Below, in pieces: positions 39,388 to 47,583 of a stretch of 64,000 bases of DNA. The DNA lies in the NCBI RefSeq assembly GCF_009832745.1, contig NZ_VRMJ01000042.1, forward strand, positions 337,039 through 401,038, read 5' to 3'. Below the pieces are notes generated by a model. It worked only from the letters and a program-made list of their open reading frames with translations. It was not told the origin of the DNA and searched no databases. A program made the position numbers and the translations under genes. Each line of letters opens with the position of its first letter. Within the stretch, counting starts at the first letter, position 1. This DNA comes from Polaribacter septentrionalilitoris (GTDB taxonomy: Bacteria; Bacteroidota; Bacteroidia; Flavobacteriales; Flavobacteriaceae).

Positions 39388-41310
39388 TTAAGTGTTTTTT
39401 TTAAATACTTCTATAGCGCAAGAAATTTCAGTTATTCCTTTTGGAAAAGAGATTAGTAAAGGTAAAACTTCCATACCTGGCACTTGATTAAAAATGCGTT
39501 CTTTTTGCATCTTTTTTATTTTAATTGCAATATTACTAGTTACTTTAACTATCACTTCTTTTTTATGAATTTCGATAGTATTTCCTGATGATTGCACAAT
39601 CTTTTCTCCTGTTTTAGAAATGATAGGTAATACTAACGTATCTCCATTTGCTTCTATACTTGTTCTTTTCGCTTTTATAGTTGCAGACTCTTTATCAAAA
39701 ATATAATTCAAATGAATTTGAGAATTGTTAGCAACAACTTCTTTTTCTCTGTTGGTTAAATTAGCATCTACTGAAAAATCAATAATTCCGTTTGTATCGG
39801 AAAAAGCTACTTTTGCCTTTAAGTCGTGAATATTTGTAAACCATATATCATTTTCAAAACGCTCTACTCTTGGTGTGATACAAAAATCAATTCCTGGTTG
39901 TGGTTGCTGGTTATTTGGCTCAACCATTAAATATTCTGCCATACTTGCCGTAAACAAAGGACCAACTTTATCGTGCCACAACACACTTAAAGCACCTCCA
40001 GTACCTGCAACTGAGTATTTTTTCTTCCAAATTTGATCATAAGTAGATACTGTACTTTTCCAAGGCCCTCTTGCACCTAACCAAACATCTAATTCTGGAA
40101 AATGTTTTACACCATCATTGACGGTTCTTGGAACAGGTGTTTCTTTAGTAACCGATTTTGTAGCCTCCAAATTATCTAACACAAAAGCTAAATTTTTAGC
40201 GTGCGAAAAGGTGTGATGGATACACGGTTTTACACCATGAGATTCGTAATGTAAACCACCTGCCAAAAGTCCGTTTACTGTGCAACGTGCTAACAATTCT
40301 GTACTTAAAAAAGCTGCTGTACCAAAAGCAGGATTTCTATCTGCCATTAGTGCAAATGCAGGTTGGCAACCATCTGTAGTTCTACTACCCCAGTACGACC
40401 ATTTGTTTTGACGCGTCCCAAAACTGTTGTCCCAAGCACCATCTGGCAACATAAACTCTAAATGCCCATTCATAGATTCTGTGAGCAAGTCTAAAAGTTT
40501 TTCATCATTTTTTAGAATCGCATATTGCACAACACCGTTCAAAGTTTCCTCTACATTATAACCAATATCAATTGGATATAAACCTTTTGCACTTTTATCA
40601 TTATCTGGTTTATCTTCTCCAAAAATTAATTTATTAGGTTCTGTTAAATAATCTGGAATAAACGCAGAAAACTCATCACTTCTTTTAATGTATTTTTCTT
40701 CGTTAAAATAAGTGCCTAAAAAGTACAAGGCATATACTGCTGTAAAACGATAATTGATATGACTAAAATGCATATCAAATCGATTGTACACAAATTCAAT
40801 GGCTTCTTTTAATCTAGCATCCCATTTTGCTTTGTCTTCTTTAGACAATATATGACCATGATGATGCAACGCTTCTCCTAAAGCAATAGCGCCAAAAACT
40901 GTAATTCCGTTCCAAGATTTTGGGTTGATGTCATTGGTCCAGCTTCCTTTTGGTCCATCAACATTTACAGACCAATCTAACAACTTAAGTGCAGCATCTA
41001 AATACTTTTTTTCTCCTGTTGCATCTGCCATATACATAAATGGATATACAGCATCGTTTGCACGTCCGTGAACGGTTTTACAAGCGTGGCAATATAATGT
41101 TCCGTTTGTAATAGGATTATTTTTGTCATTTACTTGATCGCGAATCATAGCATCACACCACGTTTTTAAAAGATCAAAAGATTGTTTTTGAAATGCAGTT
41201 AACTCTTCTAAATTGATGATTTTGTGACTGCCTGAATTACAAGAGTGTAAAGGAAACAAAAGCCCTAAGCTACTTAATGCAGAAAGTTGGATAAACGAAC
41301 GTCTTTTCAT
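39388..41310 (-). CDS. Tat-type lipoprotein of unknown function, predicted alpha/alpha-toroid glycan enzyme
   Basis: 640-aa protein I do not recognise. It starts KRRSFIQLSAL, a twin-arginine signal, followed by a lipobox ending LHSC (Cys24), so it is probably exported folded and lipid-anchored. Residues about 40-430 are helix-rich and repeat-like (YLDAALKLLDWSVNV, FGAIALGEALHHHGHIL, YNVEETLNGVVQYAI), suggesting an alpha/alpha toroid. SYWGSRTTDGCQPAFALM and GVKPCIHHTFSHAKNLAF look conserved and could be catalytic. The remaining 200 residues are beta-rich, as in heparinase-type lyases. A uronate lyase, hydrolase or oligosaccharide dehydratase is possible. It is a single gene with its own copy of the shared promoter element. 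Confidence 0.7.
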   Translation of the reverse strand: MKRRSFIQLSALSSLGLLFPLHSCNSGSHKIINLEELTAFQKQSFDLLKTWCDAMIRDQVNDKNNPITNGTLYCHACKTVHGRANDAVYPFMYMADATGEKKYLDAALKLLDWSVNVDGPKGSWTNDINPKSWNGITVFGAIALGEALHHHGHILSKEDKAKWDARLKEAIEFVYNRFDMHFSHINYRFTAVYALYFLGTYFNEEKYIKRSDEFSAFIPDYLTEPNKLIFGEDKPDNDKSAKGLYPIDIGYNVEETLNGVVQYAILKNDEKLLDLLTESMNGHLEFMLPDGAWDNSFGTRQNKWSYWGSRTTDGCQPAFALMADRNPAFGTAAFLSTELLARCTVNGLLAGGLHYESHGVKPCIHHTFSHAKNLAFVLDNLEATKSVTKETPVPRTVNDGVKHFPELDVWLGARGPWKSTVSTYDQIWKKKYSVAGTGGALSVLWHDKVGPLFTASMAEYLMVEPNNQQPQPGIDFCITPRVERFENDIWFTNIHDLKAKVAFSDTNGIIDFSVDANLTNREKEVVANNSQIHLNYIFDKESATIKAKRTSIEANGDTLVLPIISKTGEKIVQSSGNTIEIHKKEVIVKVTSNIAIKIKKMQKERIFNQVPGMEVLPLLISFPKGITEISCAIEVFKKNT

Positions 41311-41339
41311 AAAATTTATTGAAAGATTAAAGAAGTTTT

Positions 41340-41383
41340 CTAAGATACTTCTCTTTTTTAAAATTGTATCCTGTTCTATACCG
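41340..41383 (-). promoter_or_regulatory. Promoter with 10-bp-pitch direct repeat, upstream of Tat lipoprotein gene
   Basis: Coding strand CGGTAT-agaa-CAGGAT (41368-41383) followed after 20 bp by TATCTTAG (41340-41347). The repeat is 57 bp from the ATG and lies immediately downstream of the terminator of the preceding PL24 gene. Confidence 0.7.
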
Positions 41384-41384
41384 T

Positions 41385-41419
41385 AAAAAAAATCATCTTG
41401 CTAAAAAGCAAGATGATTT
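41385..41419 (-). terminator. Rho-independent terminator after PL24 gene
   Basis: Perfect 12-bp stem AAATCATCTTGC/GCAAGATGATTT (41390-41401 and 41408-41419) with a 6-nt loop. The minus-strand transcript continues into a run of T. It separates the PL24 transcript from the Tat lipoprotein promoter. Confidence 0.9.
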
Positions 41420-41446
41420 GTAAGTAAAGATTTTCGATTTTAAAAT

Positions 41447-43924
41447 CTAATCAATAATTAATTTTTTATGAATTACTTTTTGATTGTCTCCAACAATTCT
41501 AACAAGATATATTCCTGATTTAAACTTATTGTTATTGTCTATTAAAATACTTTGTTTAGAAGTTTTATTCTGATATACCTTTTTTCCAAGAATATTATAA
41601 ATCTTTATATCAACATTTGTGAGTCCTTGAAACGATAAAGTAAAGTTATTTTTTGCTGGATTTGGATAAATATCTACTGAGTATGATTCAATTTTTTCGT
41701 CATCAATACTTAATGGTGCTTCATTAGCCAACTCTAAAATCCATTTACTTCTAGCATCATTTATATTTGCAACAATGTTATAAAATTTATCATCGTTTTG
41801 ATGATATAAAAAGTTATTGCCATCTTTAACATTAAACCTATAAACATCTTCAGTTTCTATGTAATTAGATGTCCAAACTTTATCTACATCGCTATTTGGC
41901 GAAGGTCTACCTGTACTAATTATTGTGTTTCCTACTCCAGAACCTCCACCTCTTAAAACTCCATTTACTTCACTATCTATGTTATAGTATTCTGTGTCTC
42001 CAATATTTGTTTTAACAAATTTCCAGTGTAAAGAATCATCGTTAGCAACATAATCGCTTTCCTCTACGTTAGACCCAGAAGATTTTAAATATTTTCCAGT
42101 GGCAACGTTTTTTAATCTGAAAACTTTACCATTTATATCTGTAGAATCAAAATTTTGTGCATTAATCGTTATTTCTGAAGAAGAAACTGTTTCATTACTA
42201 TTGTTATACGCTACTGCTTGTATGGTGTAAGCGCCTTCTGAAGTTGGGGTCCAACTTATAGTGTATGGTTTGGTTGTATCTTCGTCAATAGAAGTGCCAT
42301 TTACTCTAAATTCTACTTTTGCAATTCCTACATTTTCATCAAAAGCATTTGCTGAAATTTGAACTGCTCTATCTATGTAATAATTTTGTCCGTTAACAGG
42401 GGAAGTTAATGAAACTCTAAACGGTTCTTTGATAATACCTAAGTCTACTATTTGAAGATACAAAGGTTGTGCATTTCCTGATTTTTTTTCCATCAAGTAA
42501 TAATAAAGTTTACCATTTGCAATTTGCACTCTACCATGATCAAATTTTCTACCAGAATTAGCTTGATAAACCGTTTCAAAATTATTGGTACCTCCTTTTG
42601 TCTTTTGAATAAAAATTCTACCGTTTTTAAGACCTATAAAATAAACATCATTTCCTGCTGTATAAATTGATGTACCACCTGCAAAATCTTCTGATGTAAT
42701 AAAATCTGATGCCCCTGAAGGTTTGTAGGTATGCAAATATTTGGTAACGTTATTGTCTTTATCTCTTACCTTACTAATAATGTGAACATCTCCATTTTGA
42801 GTAACTGTCCAATCAAAACTACCAACAATATAAACTTGATTTGCTTTTGTAGTAGACACATAATCTCCAGGCTCCATTACCTTAATCTTATCAGCATCAT
42901 AAAGTGGTAATGAAAAAGATTCTCCTGAATGATTTTTCCAACTATCAGCACCAGATTGATTATCAGAATAGGCATAATAGACTCCATTTTGATATTGATA
43001 TTTATCATTATTATTGGCCAACCTTCTTTGAAAACCTATTCGTATTTTTCCATTTACATATTTCATGTTTCCATAAAGCCCCCAATTGTGTGTAATACCA
43101 GATTGACGTTTCGCATTTAAAACATTAAAATGTGTAAAATTTGACCAAGTTGAAGTACTTGCATCATACTTAGAAAACTTATAGGCTCCGTTATTATTAC
43201 CTCCTTCGCGCATGTACATAAATATATCACCCAAATCATTGGTGAAAAATTGCGGATACGTTAACGCAGCATATTTTGAATATTCTTCATCTGGATAACC
43301 TGGCCTACCTCCATTTAAACTTAAATGCTTGTACCCATTAGAGCTATTTTTCACAAATTTGTCTAAGGTAAATTCAGCGTCAGAAACAGATGCCGCGTTC
43401 TTAACTGAATAAGTGTATCTAAAATAATCATTAGATAAACCACCATTAGAAGGTCTTGTTCGGCTGTATGCATGCATGTCGTATAACATATGAATGGTAC
43501 CATCTAAAGGACTTACTGTAACTGCTATTGTGTTGTGAGATTCTCCAATCCAAGGTTTATTTTGAAATCCTGTATGTCTGTGAGGAAACTCTATATCTAC
43601 GCTTGTGCCTGTTTCTGTATTATAACGAGTTAGCATTACATGACGATCTCCTTTACCCCCTCTATACCAAGTCATAAATACATATTTTCCATAGGTTCTT
43701 ATACAATCTCCATGAGCAGAAATATTTCTACCGAAATAAAAATCATAGGGAGCATTGTCTCCCGTATTTGCGGCTGAACTCCCAACTTTAGAACCATCAA
43801 AGTGTAGACCTATATTAGTTATTTTTACTTCTTTCTCAAAAGTTACTTGTGAAAATGAATGGTAACAAACTAAGAGTAGTACACATAATGCTATGTTACG
43901 TTTATTAAAAGTAATTATATTCAT
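41447..43924 (-). CDS. T9SS-secreted PL24-like ulvan lyase with Ig-like and beta-trefoil-like domains
   Basis: 825-aa secreted lyase. Signal peptide 1-26; propeller catalytic domain about 27-505. His130 (GESHNTIA), His151 (YDMHAY), Tyr223 (LTYPQF) and Arg239 (YMREGG) match, in His-His (21) and Tyr-Arg (16) spacing, the residues I recall for PL24 LOR_107 (His146, His167, Tyr243, Arg259). About 510-600 is an Ig-like domain (VSLTSPVNGQNYYIDRAV), about 603-740 a ricin-like beta-trefoil region (LKNVATGKYLKSSGS), and about 749-825 a T9SS tail (DIYPNPAKNNF). Extra domains probably bind polysaccharide. It is a single-gene unit with its own promoter element and terminator, and a paralogue of 45146-47326. 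Confidence 0.85.
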   Translation of the reverse strand: MNIITFNKRNIALCVLLLVCYHSFSQVTFEKEVKITNIGLHFDGSKVGSSAANTGDNAPYDFYFGRNISAHGDCIRTYGKYVFMTWYRGGKGDRHVMLTRYNTETGTSVDIEFPHRHTGFQNKPWIGESHNTIAVTVSPLDGTIHMLYDMHAYSRTRPSNGGLSNDYFRYTYSVKNAASVSDAEFTLDKFVKNSSNGYKHLSLNGGRPGYPDEEYSKYAALTYPQFFTNDLGDIFMYMREGGNNNGAYKFSKYDASTSTWSNFTHFNVLNAKRQSGITHNWGLYGNMKYVNGKIRIGFQRRLANNNDKYQYQNGVYYAYSDNQSGADSWKNHSGESFSLPLYDADKIKVMEPGDYVSTTKANQVYIVGSFDWTVTQNGDVHIISKVRDKDNNVTKYLHTYKPSGASDFITSEDFAGGTSIYTAGNDVYFIGLKNGRIFIQKTKGGTNNFETVYQANSGRKFDHGRVQIANGKLYYYLMEKKSGNAQPLYLQIVDLGIIKEPFRVSLTSPVNGQNYYIDRAVQISANAFDENVGIAKVEFRVNGTSIDEDTTKPYTISWTPTSEGAYTIQAVAYNNSNETVSSSEITINAQNFDSTDINGKVFRLKNVATGKYLKSSGSNVEESDYVANDDSLHWKFVKTNIGDTEYYNIDSEVNGVLRGGGSGVGNTIISTGRPSPNSDVDKVWTSNYIETEDVYRFNVKDGNNFLYHQNDDKFYNIVANINDARSKWILELANEAPLSIDDEKIESYSVDIYPNPAKNNFTLSFQGLTNVDIKIYNILGKKVYQNKTSKQSILIDNNNKFKSGIYLVRIVGDNQKVIHKKLIID

Positions 43925-43948
43925 TTATAGAGTGTTATCAAGTTATTG

Positions 43949-43993
43949 TAAAGGTAAACTTGAAAAAACAGGAAAGTATCTTGTAGTGTCCTG
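43949..43993 (-). promoter_or_regulatory. Promoter with 10-bp-pitch direct repeat, upstream of PL24 gene
   Basis: Coding strand CAGGAC-acta-CAAGAT (43978-43993), 21 bp before TACCTTTA (43949-43956). The repeat is 53 bp from the ATG. Here the first hexamer is close to the consensus of the second, which makes the direct-repeat nature clear. Confidence 0.75.
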
Positions 43994-44024
43994 ACCTAAA
44001 ACTTGATAGAACCTTTGTATAGTA

Positions 44025-44339
44025 CTAAGGCATATAGAAAACTTCTTCTAAAGGGATTGAAATTGGGGAATTATCTGGATTAACTTCCATAATATCGGCC
44101 ATAAAATTCCACCATTTTTTTACAATTTCGTTGGATGCTAAATCTTGCGATCCTCCTTCTCCTGACACTTTTTGAAAAGCAAAAAGAGTGTTAGTTTCTT
44201 CATCTAAAAAAATGGAATATTCACTAACTCCATTTTGTTTAAGTAACTTTCTAAGTTCAGGCCAAAGCTCATTGTGACGTTTTGTATAGGCTTTTTTTTG
44301 TCCAGGATTTAATTTCATTTTAAAGGCTAATCTTTGCAT
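44025..44339 (-). CDS. rhaM: L-rhamnose mutarotase
   Basis: 104-aa cytoplasmic protein of the RhaM (DUF718) family, which interconverts alpha and beta anomers of L-rhamnose before isomerisation. The start MQRLAFKMKLNPGQKKAY, the run KRHNELWPELRKLLKQNGV, SIFLDEETNTLFAF and the final WWNFMADIMEVNPDNSP are typical. Length matches the family. It has no signal peptide, as expected. It lies between the two PL24 transcripts with a strong terminator just upstream, so it needs its own promoter or read-through; none with the shared repeat was found in its 90-bp leader. It ties the locus to rhamnose catabolism. The rest of the rhamnose pathway is not in this window. Confidence 0.93.
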   Translation of the reverse strand: MQRLAFKMKLNPGQKKAYTKRHNELWPELRKLLKQNGVSEYSIFLDEETNTLFAFQKVSGEGGSQDLASNEIVKKWWNFMADIMEVNPDNSPISIPLEEVFYMP

Positions 44340-44367
44340 AACTTTCTATTATTTTAATTTTAAATAT

Positions 44368-44403
44368 AAAAAAAGCTGTTATAATCATCTTGATTATAAC
44401 AGC
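44368..44403 (-). terminator. Rho-independent terminator after FnIII lipoprotein gene
   Basis: Perfect 13-bp stem GCTGTTATAATCA/TGATTATAACAGC (44375-44387 and 44391-44403). On the minus strand it runs into seven T. It ends the PL24-FnIII lipoprotein transcript ahead of rhaM. Confidence 0.9.
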
Positions 44404-44429
44404 CAATATATTATTTAAATTTTATGATT

Positions 44430-45140
44430 CTATTTTGTAGTAAAACTCCAAACCTGACCTATACTAGTTGCTCCATTACCATCTTTAACTACTATTTTAA
44501 AGTAGTATGTTGATGATGCACTTAAATTTGTAGCATTAAAAGTAGTCTCTGATTGATTTTCTGAAACCAAAGTATTTGGCTCTGAATTGGTATCCAAATA
44601 CACATCAAAAGTTAAAGCATCTCCATCTACATCTGATGCTGACCAACTTAAGGTAGTATTAGTACCATCGATTTCAGAATTCAAAGCAGGAGCCACTAAA
44701 CTTGGTGCAAATGGTATATGATTAGTTGTACCATTACCCTCTGTTAAAAATTGACTTACTTCTGAATATTCACTTTCTGCAGATTTGTTATCTACTGCTT
44801 TGATACGCCAATAATATGCTTTTCCCTTATCTAAGCTTATTAACTTTGATTCTGAAAAGCTATTTTGTGCTTCTAATAATGGAGAGAACGCGCTGTTTTC
44901 TGAAACTTCTAACATGTATGTTATCGCATTTCCTTCTGCATCTGTTGATGCATTCCATTTAAAAATTATATTGTTATCAATACAAACAGTATTATTTAAT
45001 GGATATACTAAACTAGGGGTAGTAGGTGCTGTATTTTCTACCTCTGGTTCTGGTTCTGGTATATCATTTCCGCTATCACTACCACAAGATATTGTAGTCA
45101 ATAATAATGTTAACATGAAGTATAAATATGTTTTTTTCAT
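44430..45140 (-). CDS. Lipoprotein with two FnIII-like domains, possible surface glycan-binding protein
   Basis: 236-aa lipoprotein with Cys19 (TISCGSDSGND) and an acidic linker rich in Pro-Glu. Two fibronectin-III-like repeats follow: about 38-135 (APTTPSLVYPLNNTVCIDNN, KAYYWRIKAVDNKSAESEYS) and about 142-236 (APSLVAPALNSEIDGTNTTL, STYYFKIVVKDGNGATS). No catalytic motif is visible. The gene begins 5 bp after the PL24 gene, so the two are co-expressed. Similar small FnIII lipoproteins in PULs help anchor or present surface glycan-binding functions, which is the likely role. It could instead be purely structural. Confidence 0.75.
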   Translation of the reverse strand: MKKTYLYFMLTLLLTTISCGSDSGNDIPEPEPEVENTAPTTPSLVYPLNNTVCIDNNIIFKWNASTDAEGNAITYMLEVSENSAFSPLLEAQNSFSESKLISLDKGKAYYWRIKAVDNKSAESEYSEVSQFLTEGNGTTNHIPFAPSLVAPALNSEIDGTNTTLSWSASDVDGDALTFDVYLDTNSEPNTLVSENQSETTFNATNLSASSTYYFKIVVKDGNGATSIGQVWSFTTK

Positions 45141-45145
45141 CTTAC

Positions 45146-47326
45146 TTAGTTTTTTATTACTTTAATAAATGATGGTTTATTTGAATTTATTTTTACAAAA
45201 TAAACGCCTTTTGGTTTGTCTGCAATATTCAATTGAACTTTACCTGATTTTACAGTATAGGTTTTTGAAACTAATAATTGAGATCGTATATTATACACTT
45301 CTAAATCAATAGTTTTTATATCACTAGGTATAAATAATTCAAATGTACCACTTGTAGGGTTTGGGTATGCTTTTAGATCGTCTAATAAATTAATCGTTTT
45401 TAATAACTCTCCTTGACAAGCAGTTTTACTCTTTATTTGGATGTTATCTCCATGATTAACATCTACAGAAAAGTTAGATTGATACGTTTCAAATATTTGA
45501 ACTCCATTTTTTATAACTTTGTATGGTGCTTCTCCTGATTGAACTGAAACCTTTGCTGTTTTTTTATCGATACTTATTTTACCCGATAAAGTAGGTGCTT
45601 CTTCTATATTTAATTGATAATGATGATTGAAATTTTTTCCAACTACTTCAATACTTAAATCATAAGCCCCAGGTTTTAAGCTCCCTATCGTTTTATCTTT
45701 GTCAAATTCGTACTCTTTACCATCAATAGTAGCTATATAATCGTGTTTTGCGTTTCCGCTGATAATAACTTTCCCGTTATCCATATCTGTACAGGTTTCA
45801 CCAAAAGACTGAATTGTGAAATTGTCTACTCCTAAAGGATTTAATGGTACGATATCTAAATCTATAATTTGTAAGTATAATGGCTGTGCATTACCTGAGC
45901 TGTCTTCCATTAGATAATAATATGCCTTACCATTACTTATATGTACTACTCCATGATCATATTGTCTACCTCCAGTCTGTTCGTAAACACGTTCAAAATT
46001 GTGTGTACCTCCTGCTGTTTTTTCGACAAAAACACGTCCGTTATTCAAACCTATTAGATAAACATCATTCCCTGAAGTATATAATGCTGTACCGCCTGCA
46101 AAATCTTCTGATGTAATAAAATCTGATGCACCTGATGGCTTATAAGTATGTAAAAATTTAGTGACATTATTTTCATTGTCTTTAACTCTACTAATAAAGT
46201 GAATGTCTTCATTTGCAGTTACTGTCCAATCGAAATTACCTACTATATGAACTTTATTTGCCTGGTTAGTAGTTACAAAATCTCCAGGTTCCATTACTTT
46301 TATATCATCTGCATCTAATAAAGGTAAGTTAATGGACTCTCCTTTATAATTTTTCCACTGCGTAGCACCACTTGGATCATCTGAATAGGCATAATAAATA
46401 CCATTTTGGTATTGGTACTTATCATTATTGTTTGATAATCTTCTTTGAAAACCAATTCGTATTTTACCATTTACGTATTTAATATCTCCATATAACCCCC
46501 AGTTATACGTTATACCAGCTTGACTTTTTGCATTCAATCTATTAAAATCTGTAAAATTCTGCCATTCGCCTTTGTTTGCATCATATTTACTAAATTTATA
46601 CATTCCATTATTGTTACCTCCTTCTCGCATAAAAAACAGCAAATCTCCCTGATCATTTAAAAAGAAACTAGGATAAGTTAATGCCACGAACTCTGATTGT
46701 GATATATTTCCTGGCGTACGTAAGTGCTTGTAATCACCTGCAGCTCCATTATCTAAAACAAATTTATCTATGGTAAAATCTTCATCTGGTAATGTTGCAG
46801 CATTTTTTACCGAATAAGAGTATCGAAAATAATCGTTTGCTAAGCTACCATCTGAAGGTCTGTTAGCACTATATGCATGCATATCATACAATAAATGAAT
46901 TGTACCATCTAATGGGCTAATACCTACTGCTATTGTATTATGTGATTCACCTATCCAATAACGGTTTTGATATCCTGTATGCCTATGTGGAAACTCGATA
47001 GTGGAGACAACACCTGTTATTTTGTTATATCTAGATAACATCATATGGCGATCTGATTTCCCTCCTCGATACCAAGTCATAAATACATAATTACCAAAAG
47101 CTTTTACTGCATCTCCATGAGCAGAAATGTTTCGCCCAAAGAAAAAATCATAGGGAGCATTGTCTCCCGTATTTGAGGCTCCTCCAGAGACCTTACTCCC
47201 ATCAAAATGTAAACCCAAGTCGGATATCTTGATTTCTTTTTCTAAAGTCACTTGTGCATTTACCAAAAAACTACAACAAAGTAAAAAGAAAACACTAGTC
47301 AAAAATTTAATCTGTTTTTTTTTCAT
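45146..47326 (-). CDS. T9SS-secreted PL24-like ulvan lyase with module shared with heparinase-like lyase
   Basis: 726-aa secreted lyase. Signal peptide 1-24; propeller domain about 25-500. His129 (GESHNTIA), His150 (YDMHAY), Tyr218 (LTYPSF) and Arg234 (FMREGG) keep the His-His (21) and Tyr-Arg (16) spacing recalled for PL24. About 505-650 is a beta-rich module (FGETCTDMDNGKVII, EAPYKVIKNGVQIFET) that closely resembles one in the heparinase-like lyase at 10127-13282. A T9SS tail starts at about 651 (YPNPTSGTF). Compared with its paralogue at 41447-43924 it has no Ig-like or trefoil domain. It is co-transcribed with the FnIII lipoprotein and has its own promoter element 112 bp upstream. Confidence 0.85.
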   Translation of the reverse strand: MKKKQIKFLTSVFFLLCCSFLVNAQVTLEKEIKISDLGLHFDGSKVSGGASNTGDNAPYDFFFGRNISAHGDAVKAFGNYVFMTWYRGGKSDRHMMLSRYNKITGVVSTIEFPHRHTGYQNRYWIGESHNTIAVGISPLDGTIHLLYDMHAYSANRPSDGSLANDYFRYSYSVKNAATLPDEDFTIDKFVLDNGAAGDYKHLRTPGNISQSEFVALTYPSFFLNDQGDLLFFMREGGNNNGMYKFSKYDANKGEWQNFTDFNRLNAKSQAGITYNWGLYGDIKYVNGKIRIGFQRRLSNNNDKYQYQNGIYYAYSDDPSGATQWKNYKGESINLPLLDADDIKVMEPGDFVTTNQANKVHIVGNFDWTVTANEDIHFISRVKDNENNVTKFLHTYKPSGASDFITSEDFAGGTALYTSGNDVYLIGLNNGRVFVEKTAGGTHNFERVYEQTGGRQYDHGVVHISNGKAYYYLMEDSSGNAQPLYLQIIDLDIVPLNPLGVDNFTIQSFGETCTDMDNGKVIISGNAKHDYIATIDGKEYEFDKDKTIGSLKPGAYDLSIEVVGKNFNHHYQLNIEEAPTLSGKISIDKKTAKVSVQSGEAPYKVIKNGVQIFETYQSNFSVDVNHGDNIQIKSKTACQGELLKTINLLDDLKAYPNPTSGTFELFIPSDIKTIDLEVYNIRSQLLVSKTYTVKSGKVQLNIADKPKGVYFVKINSNKPSFIKVIKN

Positions 47327-47409
47327 ATTTTAAGTAGAGCATTACCTCATTTTTAATTTAAATTATTTAAACAAAAAAACTTAATTTTTATTTACTATAA
47401 TAGTAGCTA

Positions 47410-47454
47410 TAAAAATACATCTTATTTATAATAAAACTATCATGTAATGTCCTG
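47410..47454 (-). promoter_or_regulatory. Promoter with 10-bp-pitch direct repeat, upstream of PL24-FnIII operon
   Basis: Coding strand CAGGAC-atta-CATGAT (47439-47454), 21 bp before TATTTTTA (47410-47417). The distance to the ATG is 112 bp, about twice the usual, so a 5' leader of about 80 nt is predicted. Confidence 0.7.
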
Positions 47455-47529
47455 CTAATAATAAAGTGTAAAGGTTTTACTAATAAAATATTTTTAGTTT
47501 TATTAGTGAGAAAAATATTTTTTTTATTA

Positions 47530-47563
47530 AAAAAAACCCTATTCAAAAGAATAGGGTTTTTAC
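47530..47563 (-). terminator. Rho-independent terminator after T9SS protein gene
   Basis: Perfect 13-bp stem AAAAACCCTATTC/GAATAGGGTTTTT (47532-47544 and 47549-47561) with a 4-nt loop, 20 bp after the stop at 47584. T-rich on both strands. Confidence 0.92.
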
Positions 47564-47583
47564 AAATTATTAAAATTTTAAGC

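Noticed and set aside
47480..47506. Hairpin CTAATAAAA/TTTTATTAG upstream of the PL24 promoter
   Set aside because: A short, purely A/T-rich stem that is expected by chance in such sequence; no clear role.
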